DNA from: JAWSVE01 sp050633885
Lineage (GTDB): Bacteria > Pseudomonadota > Gammaproteobacteria > Pseudomonadales > Cellvibrionaceae
Direction: 5' to 3'
Assembly (NCBI GenBank): GCA_050633885.1
Contig: JBOEHK010000005.1
Span: forward strand, 310,001-374,000
DNA: 64,000 nucleotides
In this document: piece after piece, positions 23,600 through 32,969 of the stretch
Position numbering within the stretch: the first letter of the stretch is position 1
Layout of the letters: every line of letters starts with the position of its first letter
The notes under the pieces: generated by a model
The model's input: the letters and a program-made list of their open reading frames with translations, nothing else
Database searches by the model: none
Told to the model about the DNA's origin: nothing
Made by a program: the position numbers and the translations under genes

Positions 23600-24849
23600 T
23601 TTAAGTTTTTCCAATGCTCAATTAACTTTTGTTTGTGCGCCTCATTCATCGGAAGATCTGCAATAGCTGAATGCCACTGGGTACGAGCCTTATCCATTAC
23701 ATCTTCCAAATGAGGCTTTATTGCTCGCCAAGGTATACCTGACTTTTCTGACCATGCCTTAAAATTTTCGAAAGATACAGAGTACCAATCCTTCGTTTTT
23801 CCTAAATTCAAAGCAAAGTTGCGTTCCCCATCGATATACACACTTGTTGTTACGATGTCATAGGCTGGGGAAAGTCTCGGCGTCACCTTATCTTCGTATA
23901 GTAGGCTCCAGTTTTTTAAATGTGCATCACCATTGGCAACCAAAATATTCACTAGCAATCGTCTTGCGAATTGCTGCACGTCAGCTAAAGCATCGCCTGA
24001 AAACTCGTACAGGACACGGCCTATCTGCTCATAGTTTGCAGAGTTATATTTTTCATGGGGATACTTCACTAATACTTGGGCGAAGTCTTCCATGTGAACT
24101 CTATTGCTCTCCTGCCGATCAAAACGCTTTATCGCAAAAGCAAAGGCTTCGTCTGGCAAATTGATTTGTGGCAGGTTATCCAGCTGGCCCATATCAACCA
24201 GCTTAATTTCGGGTATATCTACTCCGACTAATGACGCTAGAGTCATCGCCGAGAACTCATTAACGGGAACATCTTTATGTTTCGTCGATGGTGTTTTTAT
24301 TATCCAGTCACCTAAATCCCCAGATTTAGAGAGGTTATAACGCCCATCCTTTTCTTTCATTGAAAACTTCATCTGGACGCCAGCTAACGAAAATTTATTT
24401 TCTCGTTCTAATTTCTCGAACTTTACAACTTTAGTCTCTCGATTATGGCCGCCAGAAATAAGCGACATTACATTATCAGGCACATCTTCAGGACCTAAGG
24501 GTGTGGCGACAATCGCACCCGGCAAATCTTCCCCTAGATAAGAGAAGATGTGAAACTCGTTATCTACATGTACCTTTAATCCTTGCGCAATAAGCTCTCG
24601 TAGTGACCCTTCTGGCAATAGGTTTGATAATGTTGGATGTAAGCGTTGATTTCGCGCCCAAGGCTCTGACAACAATTTGTTAGAGTGAGGGAATGCTGGA
24701 TGAGTGATCAAGCTAAACGTCGAGCGGTCAGCATTACTGCTAAATTCATCGGCAAAAATAAGTACGTTCCTGCCATTCAGGTAACCAGCCAAATAACCTA
24801 CCAGTTCTCCATGAAGCGTTAACTGAATAACGTTTACAGCGTTGCTCAC
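23581..24849 (-). CDS. hipA: HipA-like serine/threonine kinase toxin
   Basis: Protein of 422 residues in the HipA fold. The N-terminal subdomain has LHGELVGYLAGYLNGR and HPTLSNLLPEGSLRELI. The kinase core has FSLAGVQMKFSM (P-loop region), WIIKTPSTKHKDVPVNEFSAM, AFAIKRFDR, the catalytic loop NGDAHLKNWSLL (D308, N313) and the metal-binding SPAYDIV (D331). HipA toxins phosphorylate aminoacyl-tRNA synthetases such as GltX and cause persistence. All catalytic residues are present. The start overlaps the hipB stop. It converges on the prophage recombinase operon, so it may lie just outside the phage. Confidence 0.92.
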   Translation of the reverse strand: MSNAVNVIQLTLHGELVGYLAGYLNGRNVLIFADEFSSNADRSTFSLITHPAFPHSNKLLSEPWARNQRLHPTLSNLLPEGSLRELIAQGLKVHVDNEFHIFSYLGEDLPGAIVATPLGPEDVPDNVMSLISGGHNRETKVVKFEKLERENKFSLAGVQMKFSMKEKDGRYNLSKSGDLGDWIIKTPSTKHKDVPVNEFSAMTLASLVGVDIPEIKLVDMGQLDNLPQINLPDEAFAFAIKRFDRQESNRVHMEDFAQVLVKYPHEKYNSANYEQIGRVLYEFSGDALADVQQFARRLLVNILVANGDAHLKNWSLLYEDKVTPRLSPAYDIVTTSVYIDGERNFALNLGKTKDWYSVSFENFKAWSEKSGIPWRAIKPHLEDVMDKARTQWHSAIADLPMNEAHKQKLIEHWKNLNQDFKL

Positions 24850-25199
24850 GAGTCATCTCCAAGCAAATCTTGCCACGGATCATCAGACAGGCTTTTCTTG
24901 CTCACTGCCTTGGATGTGCTTCGTTGGCCAGAGCCCGGACCTTCTGAATCTGTTTCCCACTCATCTGCAGATTTACCTTCAAGAACGGAGAGAACAGCCC
25001 CGAGTTTCTCCTTGGGAATAAGCATTAACTCGCTATTCAAACCTTTCGCTATCAATTCGAGCGTATCCAGCCGTGGGTTCCCTTTAGACTCCAAACGTTG
25101 ATATTGCTGACGAGACACGCCAACACGCAACATCATGTCGTTTTGTTTGAGACCTAAATCTAAACGCCTCTTTTTGAGCTGCTGAAGTAGAGTATTCAT
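24846..25199 (-). CDS. hipB: HipB-like XRE antitoxin
   Basis: Protein of 117 residues with an XRE helix-turn-helix at 1-65 (LLQQLKKRRLDLGLKQNDMMLRVGVSRQQYQRLESKGNPRLDTLELIAKGLN). The C-terminal 40 residues are a disordered S/D-rich tail ending DDPWQDLLGDDS, similar to HipB tails. It neutralises HipA and represses the operon through the inverted repeats at 25265-25336. Gene order antitoxin then toxin with ATGA overlap is canonical. Confidence 0.9.
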   Translation of the reverse strand: MNTLLQQLKKRRLDLGLKQNDMMLRVGVSRQQYQRLESKGNPRLDTLELIAKGLNSELMLIPKEKLGAVLSVLEGKSADEWETDSEGPGSGQRSTSKAVSKKSLSDDPWQDLLGDDS

Positions 25200-25220
25200 A
25201 CCATCCTGTAAACATATGTG

Positions 25221-25336
25221 TTGCTTTTACCTACAAAGAAACATATTAGTTTCACTTTTCACAAAAAGCAACTAATATATTGCTTTACGGACAAGCTGAT
25301 CCAAAGAGCCCCTAAAGCAACTTACTTGTTGCTTTA
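25221..25336. promoter_or_regulatory. hipBA operators: repeated AAAGCAA / TTGCTTT palindromes
   Basis: AAAGCAA (25265-25271) with TTGCTTT (25280-25286), spacer 8, and TAAAGCAAC (25313-25321) with GTTGCTTTA (25328-25336), spacer 6, are two inverted repeats of the same word; a further half-site TTGCTTTT is at 25221-25228. The array lies between divergent hipB and the 1160-residue helicase-nuclease gene, so it could control both. Confidence 0.6.
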
Positions 25337-25423
25337 GCAGTTTGCGTAATGGCGTATAGTTATACCCAGGGTTTAACTATGGGGAAAATCCTAAACCAAT
25401 GATAAAAATAAGCACCAATAACT

Positions 25424-28400
25424 ATGTATAAACAACACGGACAGTTCCACTTCTCCCCCTCAGACCTGACTAGGTACATGGAGAGCCCATTTGCCTCTTG
25501 GATGGACAGGTTTTCCATTGAGCATCCTGATCAGGCGCCAGAAAAAGACCCAGCCGATGCTTTGATGAGTTCCCTCGCGCAAAAGGGCTATGAGCATGAA
25601 GATGCGTTGGAGGCCGCCTTTCTTGAGCAAGGCCTCAATGTACTTAAAATCGAAGGTGAATCGTCAGATGAAAAGCACGCCAATACGCTTGCAGCGATGC
25701 GCCAAGGCGCTGATGTCATTGTACAAGCCCGATTAGAGCTACCACCTTTTGGTGGCTATGCAGACTTTCTGGTTAAGGTAAGCCATGAAGCCGAGTCTAG
25801 CTCTCCTTCTAAAAACAAGAGCAGTCTCGGTGATTGGCATTACGAAGTATGGGACACCAAACTCGCCAACAAGTTGAAGCCGACCTTTGTCATCCAGCTG
25901 TGTTGTTATGCGCAAATGCTCGAATCCATACAGGGGTGCCTGCCAGAGTTTATAACGGTAGCTTTAGGCAATGGCGAAAATGAGCGACTCAGAACGAGTG
26001 ACTATTTTTATTATTATCAAACTCTGAAAGCATCATTCTTACACGATCACAGTAACTACTCGCCAGACAATCGACCAGACCCTGCCGATTCTAAAAATTG
26101 GGCCGATTGGAGTAAATACGCTGAATCTCTAATGATCGAAAAAGACCACTTATTTCAGGTGGCGACTATCACCAAAGGCCAAATCAAAAAGCTGAATCAA
26201 GCAGGCATCAATACGATGCAAGAACTAGCGACGACCGACATCGAGTATGTGCCAGGCATTAATACAATAGTTCTTGAGAAACTGAAAGCTCAGGCAAAAA
26301 TCCAAAAACAAAGTGCTGGCAACGCCATTCCGCGATTCGAAATCATTACGCCTGCGCCCAATGAAAAATCAGGTTTAGCATTACTCCCGCCGCACTCACC
26401 GCTTGATGTGTTCTTCGATATAGAAGGCTATCCACTTGATGAAGGCGGCTTAGAGTACCTTTGGGGCAACACGTATTTTGATGAGGAAGGAAATCGACAA
26501 TTTAAAGACTTCTGGGCTCACAATCCGGAACAGGAAAAGCAGTGCTTCCAAGATTTTATTCAATGGGTTTACCAGCGTTGGCAGCAAGACCCAAAGATGC
26601 ATATATACCATTACGCCAATTATGAAATCGCAGCCTGCCGCAAATTGATGGGCCGTTATGGTGTATGCGAATACGAAGTAGACCAGTTGCTTCGCAATGA
26701 GGTGTTCGTTGACCTATACAAAATCGTTAAAGGCGGCGTTCTTCTGGGGGAGCCACGGTATTCAATCAAGAATGTAGAACACCTTTATCGTGGAAAGCGA
26801 GAGACTGAAGTTGGCAATGGCGGTGACTCGGTTGTGGTCTATGAGCAATGGCGAGAACTACACTCACGAGGTGAACAAGGCGACACCTGGGAAACTTCCA
26901 AAATTCTGAACGACATCAGGGACTACAACATCGATGATTGCGACTCAACCCAGGAGCTGGTCGATTGGTTGCGACAACAGCAAGCCGAGCATGGCATCGT
27001 TTATTTAGGTAAAACCGAAGTCATCGAACCCGATGTCAAAGAGGAAGTAACAGAACGAACGCAGCTGCGTGATCGTCTGCTTGAGCGGGTTTTATCTGAG
27101 CTTGAGTTCGACCCAAGAAAAGCGGCATTGACTGAAAACCTTGCATGGGTGCTCGAGTTTCATCGACGAGAAGCGAAACCCATATTCTGGCGTTTATTTG
27201 AAAGACTTGGCTTAAGTCACATTGAATTGATGGACGACCTAGATTGTTTGGCCTGCTGTGAAAGAACAGAGCGTGAACCATTTAAGCCTACGCCAAGAGC
27301 GCGTAATCTGGCTTATGAATATCGATTTGATTCCACGCAGGAATTTAAAGGCGCGCAAAAACAATTCTATTTATTGGGTGTCGAAACGGATGACGGAAAT
27401 ACCGCAAAAGTTACCTTTGTCCGAGAGGAAAGCGATCTTGAAAATGGCCTGGTGGTCCTGCAATCGAAAGAGGAGCCACCAGCGGTCGTATCCTTAGTGC
27501 CAGACGAATACGTCAATCCAAATCCAATTCCACAAGCCATCGACCAGAGCGTTAGTGAATATGAAAGTGGGCAACTAAGTTCAGGTCAATCAGCCATCAT
27601 TGATTTCCTGACACGCTCTAAACCCCGCATAAAGGGGCACGCCGAAGGGCCTATTGCACCAAGTCACGATCCGGGTGAACGACTCCAACAAATCATTCAT
27701 GCGATCCGCAACCTGGATTGCAGCTATCTAACAATCCAAGGACCTCCCGGTGCTGGTAAGTCCTATACCGGTAAGCATGTTATCGCAGAGCTTATGAAGT
27801 CCGGTGCAAAAGTGGGGATTGCCAGTAATAGCCATAAGGCGATCAACAACCTGTTATTGAGTACAGCAAAATACTGCAAAGAGGAAGGTATCTCAGCCAC
27901 CTTCGGATGCACCAAAGACAATGAGCCTGAGCTGGCTGACTATGACGTTGCCATCCTAAAGAACAACGAGCTGGTCAATCATATCCAACCGGCTTGCGTG
28001 GTGGGTACAACAGCATGGGGATTCGCTCGAGAAGATTTGGCGAACGAACTCGACTACCTGTTTGTCGATGAAGCAGGCCAAGTTGCCGTTGCAAACCTTA
28101 TCGCCATGAGCCGCAGCGCGACCAACCTTATCTTGATGGGTGACCAAATGCAGTTAGGTCAGCCCTCACAGGGCACACACCCGGCCGACAGTGGGCTTTC
28201 AGTGCTGGACTACCTCTTACACGAAACACCGACCATTCCAGACGACATGGGCGTATTTTTGGGCACAACATATCGAATGCACTCGAAGGTCAACCAGTTC
28301 ATTAGTGAACATATTTACGAGGGAAAACTGGAATCACACCCGTCTAACGATGAACGAATAATCGAAGTACCTGCAGACTATGAAGGGCCGCTTAAAATTG

Positions 28401-28906
28401 ATGCCGGAGTTTTATTCGTTCCGGTGGAGCATGAAGGCAATACACAAGCCTCTGATGAGGAAGTAGCTGTCATCCGGGATCTTGCCAATAGTTTGATTGG
28501 AAGGACCTTCTTTACGGGTAAAGAGATCACAGGTAAAGAGCATACTGGAAAGTCCTCTCCAGAAACTAGACCCATCGACTGGAACGACATCTTGTTTGTC
28601 GCCCCGTACAATCATCAAGTCAGTAAACTTCGCGCTGCGCTAGGCGAGCAAGCCAAAGTGGGCAGTGTCGACAAGTTCCAAGGCCAAGAGGCCCCAATTG
28701 TGTTCTTGAGCATGTGTGCCAGTGACGCCAGTGAATCCCCCCGAGGGCTGGACTTCCTCTTCGACAAGCACCGTATTAACGTAGCTATATCGAGAGCACA
28801 ATCACTGGCAGTAGTCATCGGCAATCCCAATATCGGCAAAACACCGGTGAGCCGGGTTGACCAGCTCAAGTTGGTAAATCTGTTTAATGGAATTGTTCAG
28901 GCGTGA
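25424..28906 (+). CDS. RecB-like nuclease / RNase H-like exonuclease / SF1 helicase fusion
   Basis: Protein of 1160 residues with three enzyme parts. Residues 1-210 are a TM0106-type RecB nuclease (FSPSDLTRYMESPFASWMDR; GGYADFLVKV; VWDTKL near 139-144; VIQLCCYAQML). Residues 280-530 are a DUF2779-like RNase H-fold exonuclease with DVFFDIEGYP (about 328), YHYANYEIAACRKLM and RDYNIDDCDSTQELVDWLR. From about 700 on is an SF1/UPF1-like helicase: IQGPPGAGKS (about 771-780), FVDEAGQ (about 880), GDQMQLGQ, GTTYRMH, VGSVDKFQGQEAPIV and INVAISRAQ. Such fusions are thought to process DNA or RNA ends in repair or defence. It starts 225 bp from hipB and its end overlaps the symporter gene. Confidence 0.9.
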   Translation: MYKQHGQFHFSPSDLTRYMESPFASWMDRFSIEHPDQAPEKDPADALMSSLAQKGYEHEDALEAAFLEQGLNVLKIEGESSDEKHANTLAAMRQGADVIVQARLELPPFGGYADFLVKVSHEAESSSPSKNKSSLGDWHYEVWDTKLANKLKPTFVIQLCCYAQMLESIQGCLPEFITVALGNGENERLRTSDYFYYYQTLKASFLHDHSNYSPDNRPDPADSKNWADWSKYAESLMIEKDHLFQVATITKGQIKKLNQAGINTMQELATTDIEYVPGINTIVLEKLKAQAKIQKQSAGNAIPRFEIITPAPNEKSGLALLPPHSPLDVFFDIEGYPLDEGGLEYLWGNTYFDEEGNRQFKDFWAHNPEQEKQCFQDFIQWVYQRWQQDPKMHIYHYANYEIAACRKLMGRYGVCEYEVDQLLRNEVFVDLYKIVKGGVLLGEPRYSIKNVEHLYRGKRETEVGNGGDSVVVYEQWRELHSRGEQGDTWETSKILNDIRDYNIDDCDSTQELVDWLRQQQAEHGIVYLGKTEVIEPDVKEEVTERTQLRDRLLERVLSELEFDPRKAALTENLAWVLEFHRREAKPIFWRLFERLGLSHIELMDDLDCLACCERTEREPFKPTPRARNLAYEYRFDSTQEFKGAQKQFYLLGVETDDGNTAKVTFVREESDLENGLVVLQSKEEPPAVVSLVPDEYVNPNPIPQAIDQSVSEYESGQLSSGQSAIIDFLTRSKPRIKGHAEGPIAPSHDPGERLQQIIHAIRNLDCSYLTIQGPPGAGKSYTGKHVIAELMKSGAKVGIASNSHKAINNLLLSTAKYCKEEGISATFGCTKDNEPELADYDVAILKNNELVNHIQPACVVGTTAWGFAREDLANELDYLFVDEAGQVAVANLIAMSRSATNLILMGDQMQLGQPSQGTHPADSGLSVLDYLLHETPTIPDDMGVFLGTTYRMHSKVNQFISEHIYEGKLESHPSNDERIIEVPADYEGPLKIDAGVLFVPVEHEGNTQASDEEVAVIRDLANSLIGRTFFTGKEITGKEHTGKSSPETRPIDWNDILFVAPYNHQVSKLRAALGEQAKVGSVDKFQGQEAPIVFLSMCASDASESPRGLDFLFDKHRINVAISRAQSLAVVIGNPNIGKTPVSRVDQLKLVNLFNGIVQA

Positions 28907-30309
28907 AGATGTTTTCGCTTTCTACCTAAATGCCATCCTGCCAAAACAATTAATCCAGAAAAGATTCCTGGAAGCCCTTCATAAACCGCTCCATGCCAAT
29001 CCATCCAGCGCCAGAATAGCGCGACAGAAAGACCTGTTAGCACTGCAATAATGCTGATATGTTCACTGGGCTTCCAGCCAAAACAAAGCGCGATGAGCAG
29101 TGGCGCAAAAGCACTGGCTAGCCCCGACCATGCCAGTATGACCAGACTAAATACGCTTTGACTGTTCGACAGCGCCAAGAGCAAAGCACAGCCCGTGGTT
29201 GCTACGGTGACTAACTTAATGAGCTTGGTTCGTTCAACTCGATGGGGAAGAATGTCATGCGTCACGGCGGCAGAACAGCTGAGTATTAGTGAATCCGCCG
29301 TGGACATCGTGGCAGCAAATATTCCAGCCAGTATCACGCCCACAAGCATTGGGGGCAGCAGATCTAACGCCATAGTTGGCAAGGCTAACTCCGCATCAAA
29401 ACTGCCAACTTCAGGTAAATATAAACGCGATAACAAGCCAACGCCTGTCGCCAAGCAATAGAAAGCTGTAAACCAAAGGTAATACCAAAGCCGAGCACGC
29501 CCCATTGCTCCTGGATCTTGCAAGGTCATAAAGCGCACCATCACATGGGGCTGGCCAATCACTGAAAAACCTGCGAACAACCAGCTAACAGCGAACAACG
29601 CGGCTCCCGCAACACCGGGTAGAGCGAGATCTTTAGGAAACCAATCTAAAAAGCCTTCTACTTTCTGCATATTGCTGATGACGCTACCGACTCCATCCAT
29701 CGACATCACCGCAACGACTAGCAGTATCGCCATCGCAAGTATCATCACGAAGGATTGAGCCGCATCTGTCCAAATAGATGCGCGTATTCCGCCAGCAAAA
29801 CAGTATGCCATCACCATTACGGCTCCCATTGCAGCACCCGCCCAAATAGGCCAGTCGAACAGAACATGGAGTGCTTTGCTTCCGGCAACAAGCTGGGCGC
29901 TGGCATAAGCCAACAAGAACATCAATGAAATAATGCCGATTAAGCGCTGTAGTCTGCCGTTTTGACCGCCATACCAATGACTCAGCACGCCCGCGAAACT
30001 CACTTCCTTACTATTGCTCGTTGCTTTGCGCAATCGAGCGTGAACAAAGAGTGATGCAATAAAATCACCAAGAATCCAGCCAATCATTAACCAAATGGAG
30101 GCTAGACCCGTTGCATAGGTGTAACCAATAACGCCGATAAACATATAACCGCTGTTATTGGTGGCGACAGCCGATAAGCCAACAAGCCAAGGCTGAATGC
30201 TGGCACTGGCGAGGTAATAGTCGTTTTTGGTACCTCGGCTTCGTCGTACTGACAGCAAGCCGATTAAGACGAACACCGAGAGGCTAATAATAAAAGATGA
30301 AATCATCAT
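28897..30309 (-). CDS. Sodium:solute symporter (SSS family), last gene of the ect unit
   Basis: Starts at ATG 30309, with AGGGG 7 bases upstream, giving 470 residues and about 13 membrane helices. SSS family patterns: NDYYLASASIQPWLVGLSAVATNNSGYMFIG near the N-terminus, YWF-type WLFAGFSVIGQPHVMVRFM, and ILAGIFAATMSTADSLIL with the sodium-site serines. PutP/OpuE-like members import proline, betaine or other compatible solutes. Position at the end of the ectoine transcription unit suggests ectoine or hydroxyectoine uptake. The stop lies 10 bases inside the end of the convergent helicase gene. Confidence 0.85.
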   Translation of the reverse strand: MMISSFIISLSVFVLIGLLSVRRSRGTKNDYYLASASIQPWLVGLSAVATNNSGYMFIGVIGYTYATGLASIWLMIGWILGDFIASLFVHARLRKATSNSKEVSFAGVLSHWYGGQNGRLQRLIGIISLMFLLAYASAQLVAGSKALHVLFDWPIWAGAAMGAVMVMAYCFAGGIRASIWTDAAQSFVMILAMAILLVVAVMSMDGVGSVISNMQKVEGFLDWFPKDLALPGVAGAALFAVSWLFAGFSVIGQPHVMVRFMTLQDPGAMGRARLWYYLWFTAFYCLATGVGLLSRLYLPEVGSFDAELALPTMALDLLPPMLVGVILAGIFAATMSTADSLILSCSAAVTHDILPHRVERTKLIKLVTVATTGCALLLALSNSQSVFSLVILAWSGLASAFAPLLIALCFGWKPSEHISIIAVLTGLSVALFWRWMDWHGAVYEGLPGIFSGLIVLAGWHLGRKRKHLHA

Positions 30310-30310
30310 G

Positions 30311-30658
30311 CTAATCCCCTGACCCATATACTGGCACCGGCATAGATCTCATTTTTCTTGAGCGAACTATCCTGACTATTCCGTTGACTTCCACCGCACC
30401 ATAACCATGCATTTTCAAAACACTTAAAAATACTTCTTGAAGCTTGTTATCAGAAATACTGGCAGGAGTAAAAATAGTGACATGTTTATTGGTCCTCACC
30501 CTTGGCGAAATGATGACAGTTTGATCCAAACGCTTCGCTACGTAATGAATAAACGTAAGCAAAGTCATTCCATCAAGATGATTTTTATCACCTTCAGAAG
30601 CAAGGGAATAAGAAGACATCAGAAAAACAAGTAAGAATGCAACGGTTTTTAATCGCAT
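30311..30658 (-). CDS. Exported protein with secretin N-type (GspD N0/N1-like) domain
   Basis: Protein of 115 residues: signal peptide (MRLKTVAFLLVFLMSSYSLA), then LLTFIHYVAKRLDQTVIISPRVRTNKHVTIFTPASISDNKLQEVFLSVLKMHGYGAVEVNGIVRIV. The order, including the typical VTIFTP and LQEVFLSVLKxHGYGAV stretches, matches the N-terminal domain of type II secretion secretins. No pore domain follows, so it is a stand-alone periplasmic domain. The ATG overlaps the TPR gene stop by 1 base. Role unknown; a periplasmic partner of the TPR membrane protein or symporter is possible. Confidence 0.78.
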   Translation of the reverse strand: MRLKTVAFLLVFLMSSYSLASEGDKNHLDGMTLLTFIHYVAKRLDQTVIISPRVRTNKHVTIFTPASISDNKLQEVFLSVLKMHGYGAVEVNGIVRIVRSRKMRSMPVPVYGSGD

Positions 30659-31533
30659 CAGCTTACCTGCTGCGTAGTCAGCTCTTGGAATTCCGAGGCG
30701 CTTTTAATATTTTCAAAAGCCGAATCACTCTCTGCTTCGGCGCTATACGAAGACTGCATTTCAATAGCTTGCTTTAGGTAGTTAATTGCTTCATCTTTGA
30801 AGCCCATGAGTGCTTGAGCGCAAGCCATTTGATAAAGCGCGAAACTATATTTCGCGTCAATAGCTAGCGCTTGAGCACACAGATTAACCGCCCACTGCGG
30901 TTCATTTAGCTCTAAAACCGCATCAGCTTTGTAAGTCAGAGCCTCTGCATCTTGGGGGCGAATTTTGAGTATCTCATCGAGCACGCTGATTTTATTGCTC
31001 GGTACGGACTCCTGCTGAGCCCTTAGCCAAAGGGATTGTATTTCTTGAGTGAGCTCTATTTCTTCTCGGTTTTCTTCGATATGCTGCGATTTTTGCTGAA
31101 GCTGATGCTCAATGGCGGCAAGTCGCTTCTCATATTCATGAACCAACTTTGAGATTTCTTCATCAGCCAATGAATGAACCCTTTCCTTAATATCTCGAAT
31201 CGAGGTCCAACCAATTAAAACCAAAACGGAGCTTGCCGCAGCAATAAGATAAAAGAAATAGGTAACGGTATCGGTCGCATACGCAACCGCTCTATCTACC
31301 GATTTATGCTCCCTGTCAACGATTTGTTGAATAAGTTCCTGTTTTGTTTGTGCTTGCTCAGAGCGAAGCTGCTTTAGTTCGTCTAAGACATAGCGCTCCA
31401 CAAACGGGGAATACAAGGGCTTATCAAGCGAATCAATTTTTTTATCAATCTCGGCAACGTCTTGTGCTTGCCCAATAGCTGCTGTTGTCACAAAAAGAAA
31501 GGCAAACACCAACAATTTTATTGCGCTAAACAT
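30658..31533 (-). CDS. TPR membrane protein in the ect unit
   Basis: Protein of 291 residues. An N-terminal signal-like segment (LLVFAFLFVTTAAIGQAQ) is followed by a periplasmic coiled stretch (KQLRSEQAQTKQELIQQIVD), a membrane helix (VTYFFYLIAAASSVLVLIGW, about 90-110), a long coiled coil (VHEYEKRLAAIEHQLQQKSQ) and C-terminal tetratricopeptide repeats (AEALTYKADAVLELNEPQWAVNLCAQALAID, SFALYQMACAQALMGFKDEAINYLKQAIEM). The start overlaps the aspartokinase end by 16 bases. It probably scaffolds proteins at the inner membrane; there is no known ectoine role. Confidence 0.8.
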   Translation of the reverse strand: MFSAIKLLVFAFLFVTTAAIGQAQDVAEIDKKIDSLDKPLYSPFVERYVLDELKQLRSEQAQTKQELIQQIVDREHKSVDRAVAYATDTVTYFFYLIAAASSVLVLIGWTSIRDIKERVHSLADEEISKLVHEYEKRLAAIEHQLQQKSQHIEENREEIELTQEIQSLWLRAQQESVPSNKISVLDEILKIRPQDAEALTYKADAVLELNEPQWAVNLCAQALAIDAKYSFALYQMACAQALMGFKDEAINYLKQAIEMQSSYSAEAESDSAFENIKSASEFQELTTQQVS

Positions 31534-32948
31534 ATTGCTCGTCCATGATCATGAACTTCAACCAGTGATGAGTGAAGGCTTTTAACCGTTGCGTCGTAAT
31601 CCGATTCATTCACAATGAACTGCATATCCACTTGCCGCATGGATTGATGCACCGCCAAAACGCTCACATTATTATCTGCAACAGCTTTAACTGTTTTAGC
31701 TAATATGCCGGGTATTTGCATGTCACTACCGATTGCAGAAACAATCGCAACCTTTTGCTGATTGAGCTCAGCCTCAGGAAAGCGCTCCTCCAAAGCGGCT
31801 TGAATACGCTTGACCGTCTTGAGATTGGTCGAGAGAAAATGGGTTAGCGTATTTGCGTTGATATCTTTAGAAATAATATGCGCCTTAAATCGCTTAATCA
31901 CGGCTAAAACTTCACGATCATAGTCATGAATACTACCTGCCATGTCTTGATCAAATACCTCTAGCGCGTAGATACCTTTACACCCTGCAATAATTTCAAC
32001 ACAGGGTGTGTCACTGACATAATCACCCGTAATCAGCGTTCCAGTGTGCTCTGGCTCAAAGGTATTTTTCACTCGAAGTGGGATGTTATGTTGCCGTAAG
32101 CCTTTAGCTGCTTTGGGGTGGATGGCTTCCATACCGAGGTTAGCTAATTGATCGGCTACGTCGTAGTTGGTTCTACCGATGGGCACGGCGTTTTGTTCTC
32201 CAACAAGTCTAGGATCTGCGCTGCTTAGGTGAAACTCTTTGTGAATAATGGCTTCTTTTGCTTTAGTAATAACCGCTAAGCGGCTGAATGTCATTTCGCT
32301 GTAGCCTCGATCGAAAGAGGTCATTAAGCCTGCATCACTGTGTGCATAACCCGTTACGATCGGTAGTTGCTTTTCTAGGTCGATACTGGAAAACGCGGAG
32401 CTTATTCGCTCATCCAGTGGTATATGTTTATTGGTTCGCCAGCCTGTAAGGTCGACAAAACACGCATTCACGCCATCTCGTTGTAAAAGCGTGGCCGTAT
32501 TCCAAGCGCTATGCGCTTCTCCAATACTGGCGAGCATCTCTCTCACTGTCGATAGATGGGACTCAAGCGCAAAGTGCCCATGCTGGCAAAGACTCTGTAA
32601 ATCCAACAAACACTGCCTCGCACTTTTCAGCCTTTCATCCAGAAACCTGTTTGCATCAAGCAGTAGCTCACTCTCACCAAAAAGATCGCGATTAATTCGG
32701 CGCAATGCAGAGCTTAATTCGTCGAACATTGAAGACCAGCTCTCATCCTCTATTGAGCTGGCAAACAGCCCATATACGCCAGGCTGACCACTCTTTTTAT
32801 GCTCGAGTAATTTGTCAGTCACACCGCCATAGGCTGACACAACAAACACTCGGCCGTATAGATTATTTTCATCATGTTTAATGATGTTATCTCGCACCGA
32901 CAAATAATCACTCATCGATGTTCCGCCAATTTTTTCAATCGTATGCAT
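31518..32948 (-). CDS. ask: Ectoine-specific aspartate kinase
   Basis: Protein of 476 residues of the Ask_Ect group. It begins MHTIEKIGGTSMSDY with the KxGGTS nucleotide-binding motif, has FVVSAYGGVTDKLLEHK, GYAHSDAGLMTSFDRGYSEMTFSRL in the kinase core and two C-terminal ACT domains (AGCKGIYALEVFDQDM; QQKVAIVSAIGSDMQIPGI). It makes aspartyl phosphate for the ectoine precursor aspartate semialdehyde, and the Ask_Ect isoform escapes the feedback inhibition of housekeeping kinases. It lies in the ect unit after the DksA-like gene. Confidence 0.92.
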   Translation of the reverse strand: MHTIEKIGGTSMSDYLSVRDNIIKHDENNLYGRVFVVSAYGGVTDKLLEHKKSGQPGVYGLFASSIEDESWSSMFDELSSALRRINRDLFGESELLLDANRFLDERLKSARQCLLDLQSLCQHGHFALESHLSTVREMLASIGEAHSAWNTATLLQRDGVNACFVDLTGWRTNKHIPLDERISSAFSSIDLEKQLPIVTGYAHSDAGLMTSFDRGYSEMTFSRLAVITKAKEAIIHKEFHLSSADPRLVGEQNAVPIGRTNYDVADQLANLGMEAIHPKAAKGLRQHNIPLRVKNTFEPEHTGTLITGDYVSDTPCVEIIAGCKGIYALEVFDQDMAGSIHDYDREVLAVIKRFKAHIISKDINANTLTHFLSTNLKTVKRIQAALEERFPEAELNQQKVAIVSAIGSDMQIPGILAKTVKAVADNNVSVLAVHQSMRQVDMQFIVNESDYDATVKSLHSSLVEVHDHGRAICLAQ

Positions 32949-32969
32949 ATACTTTTGTAAACCCTTGGT

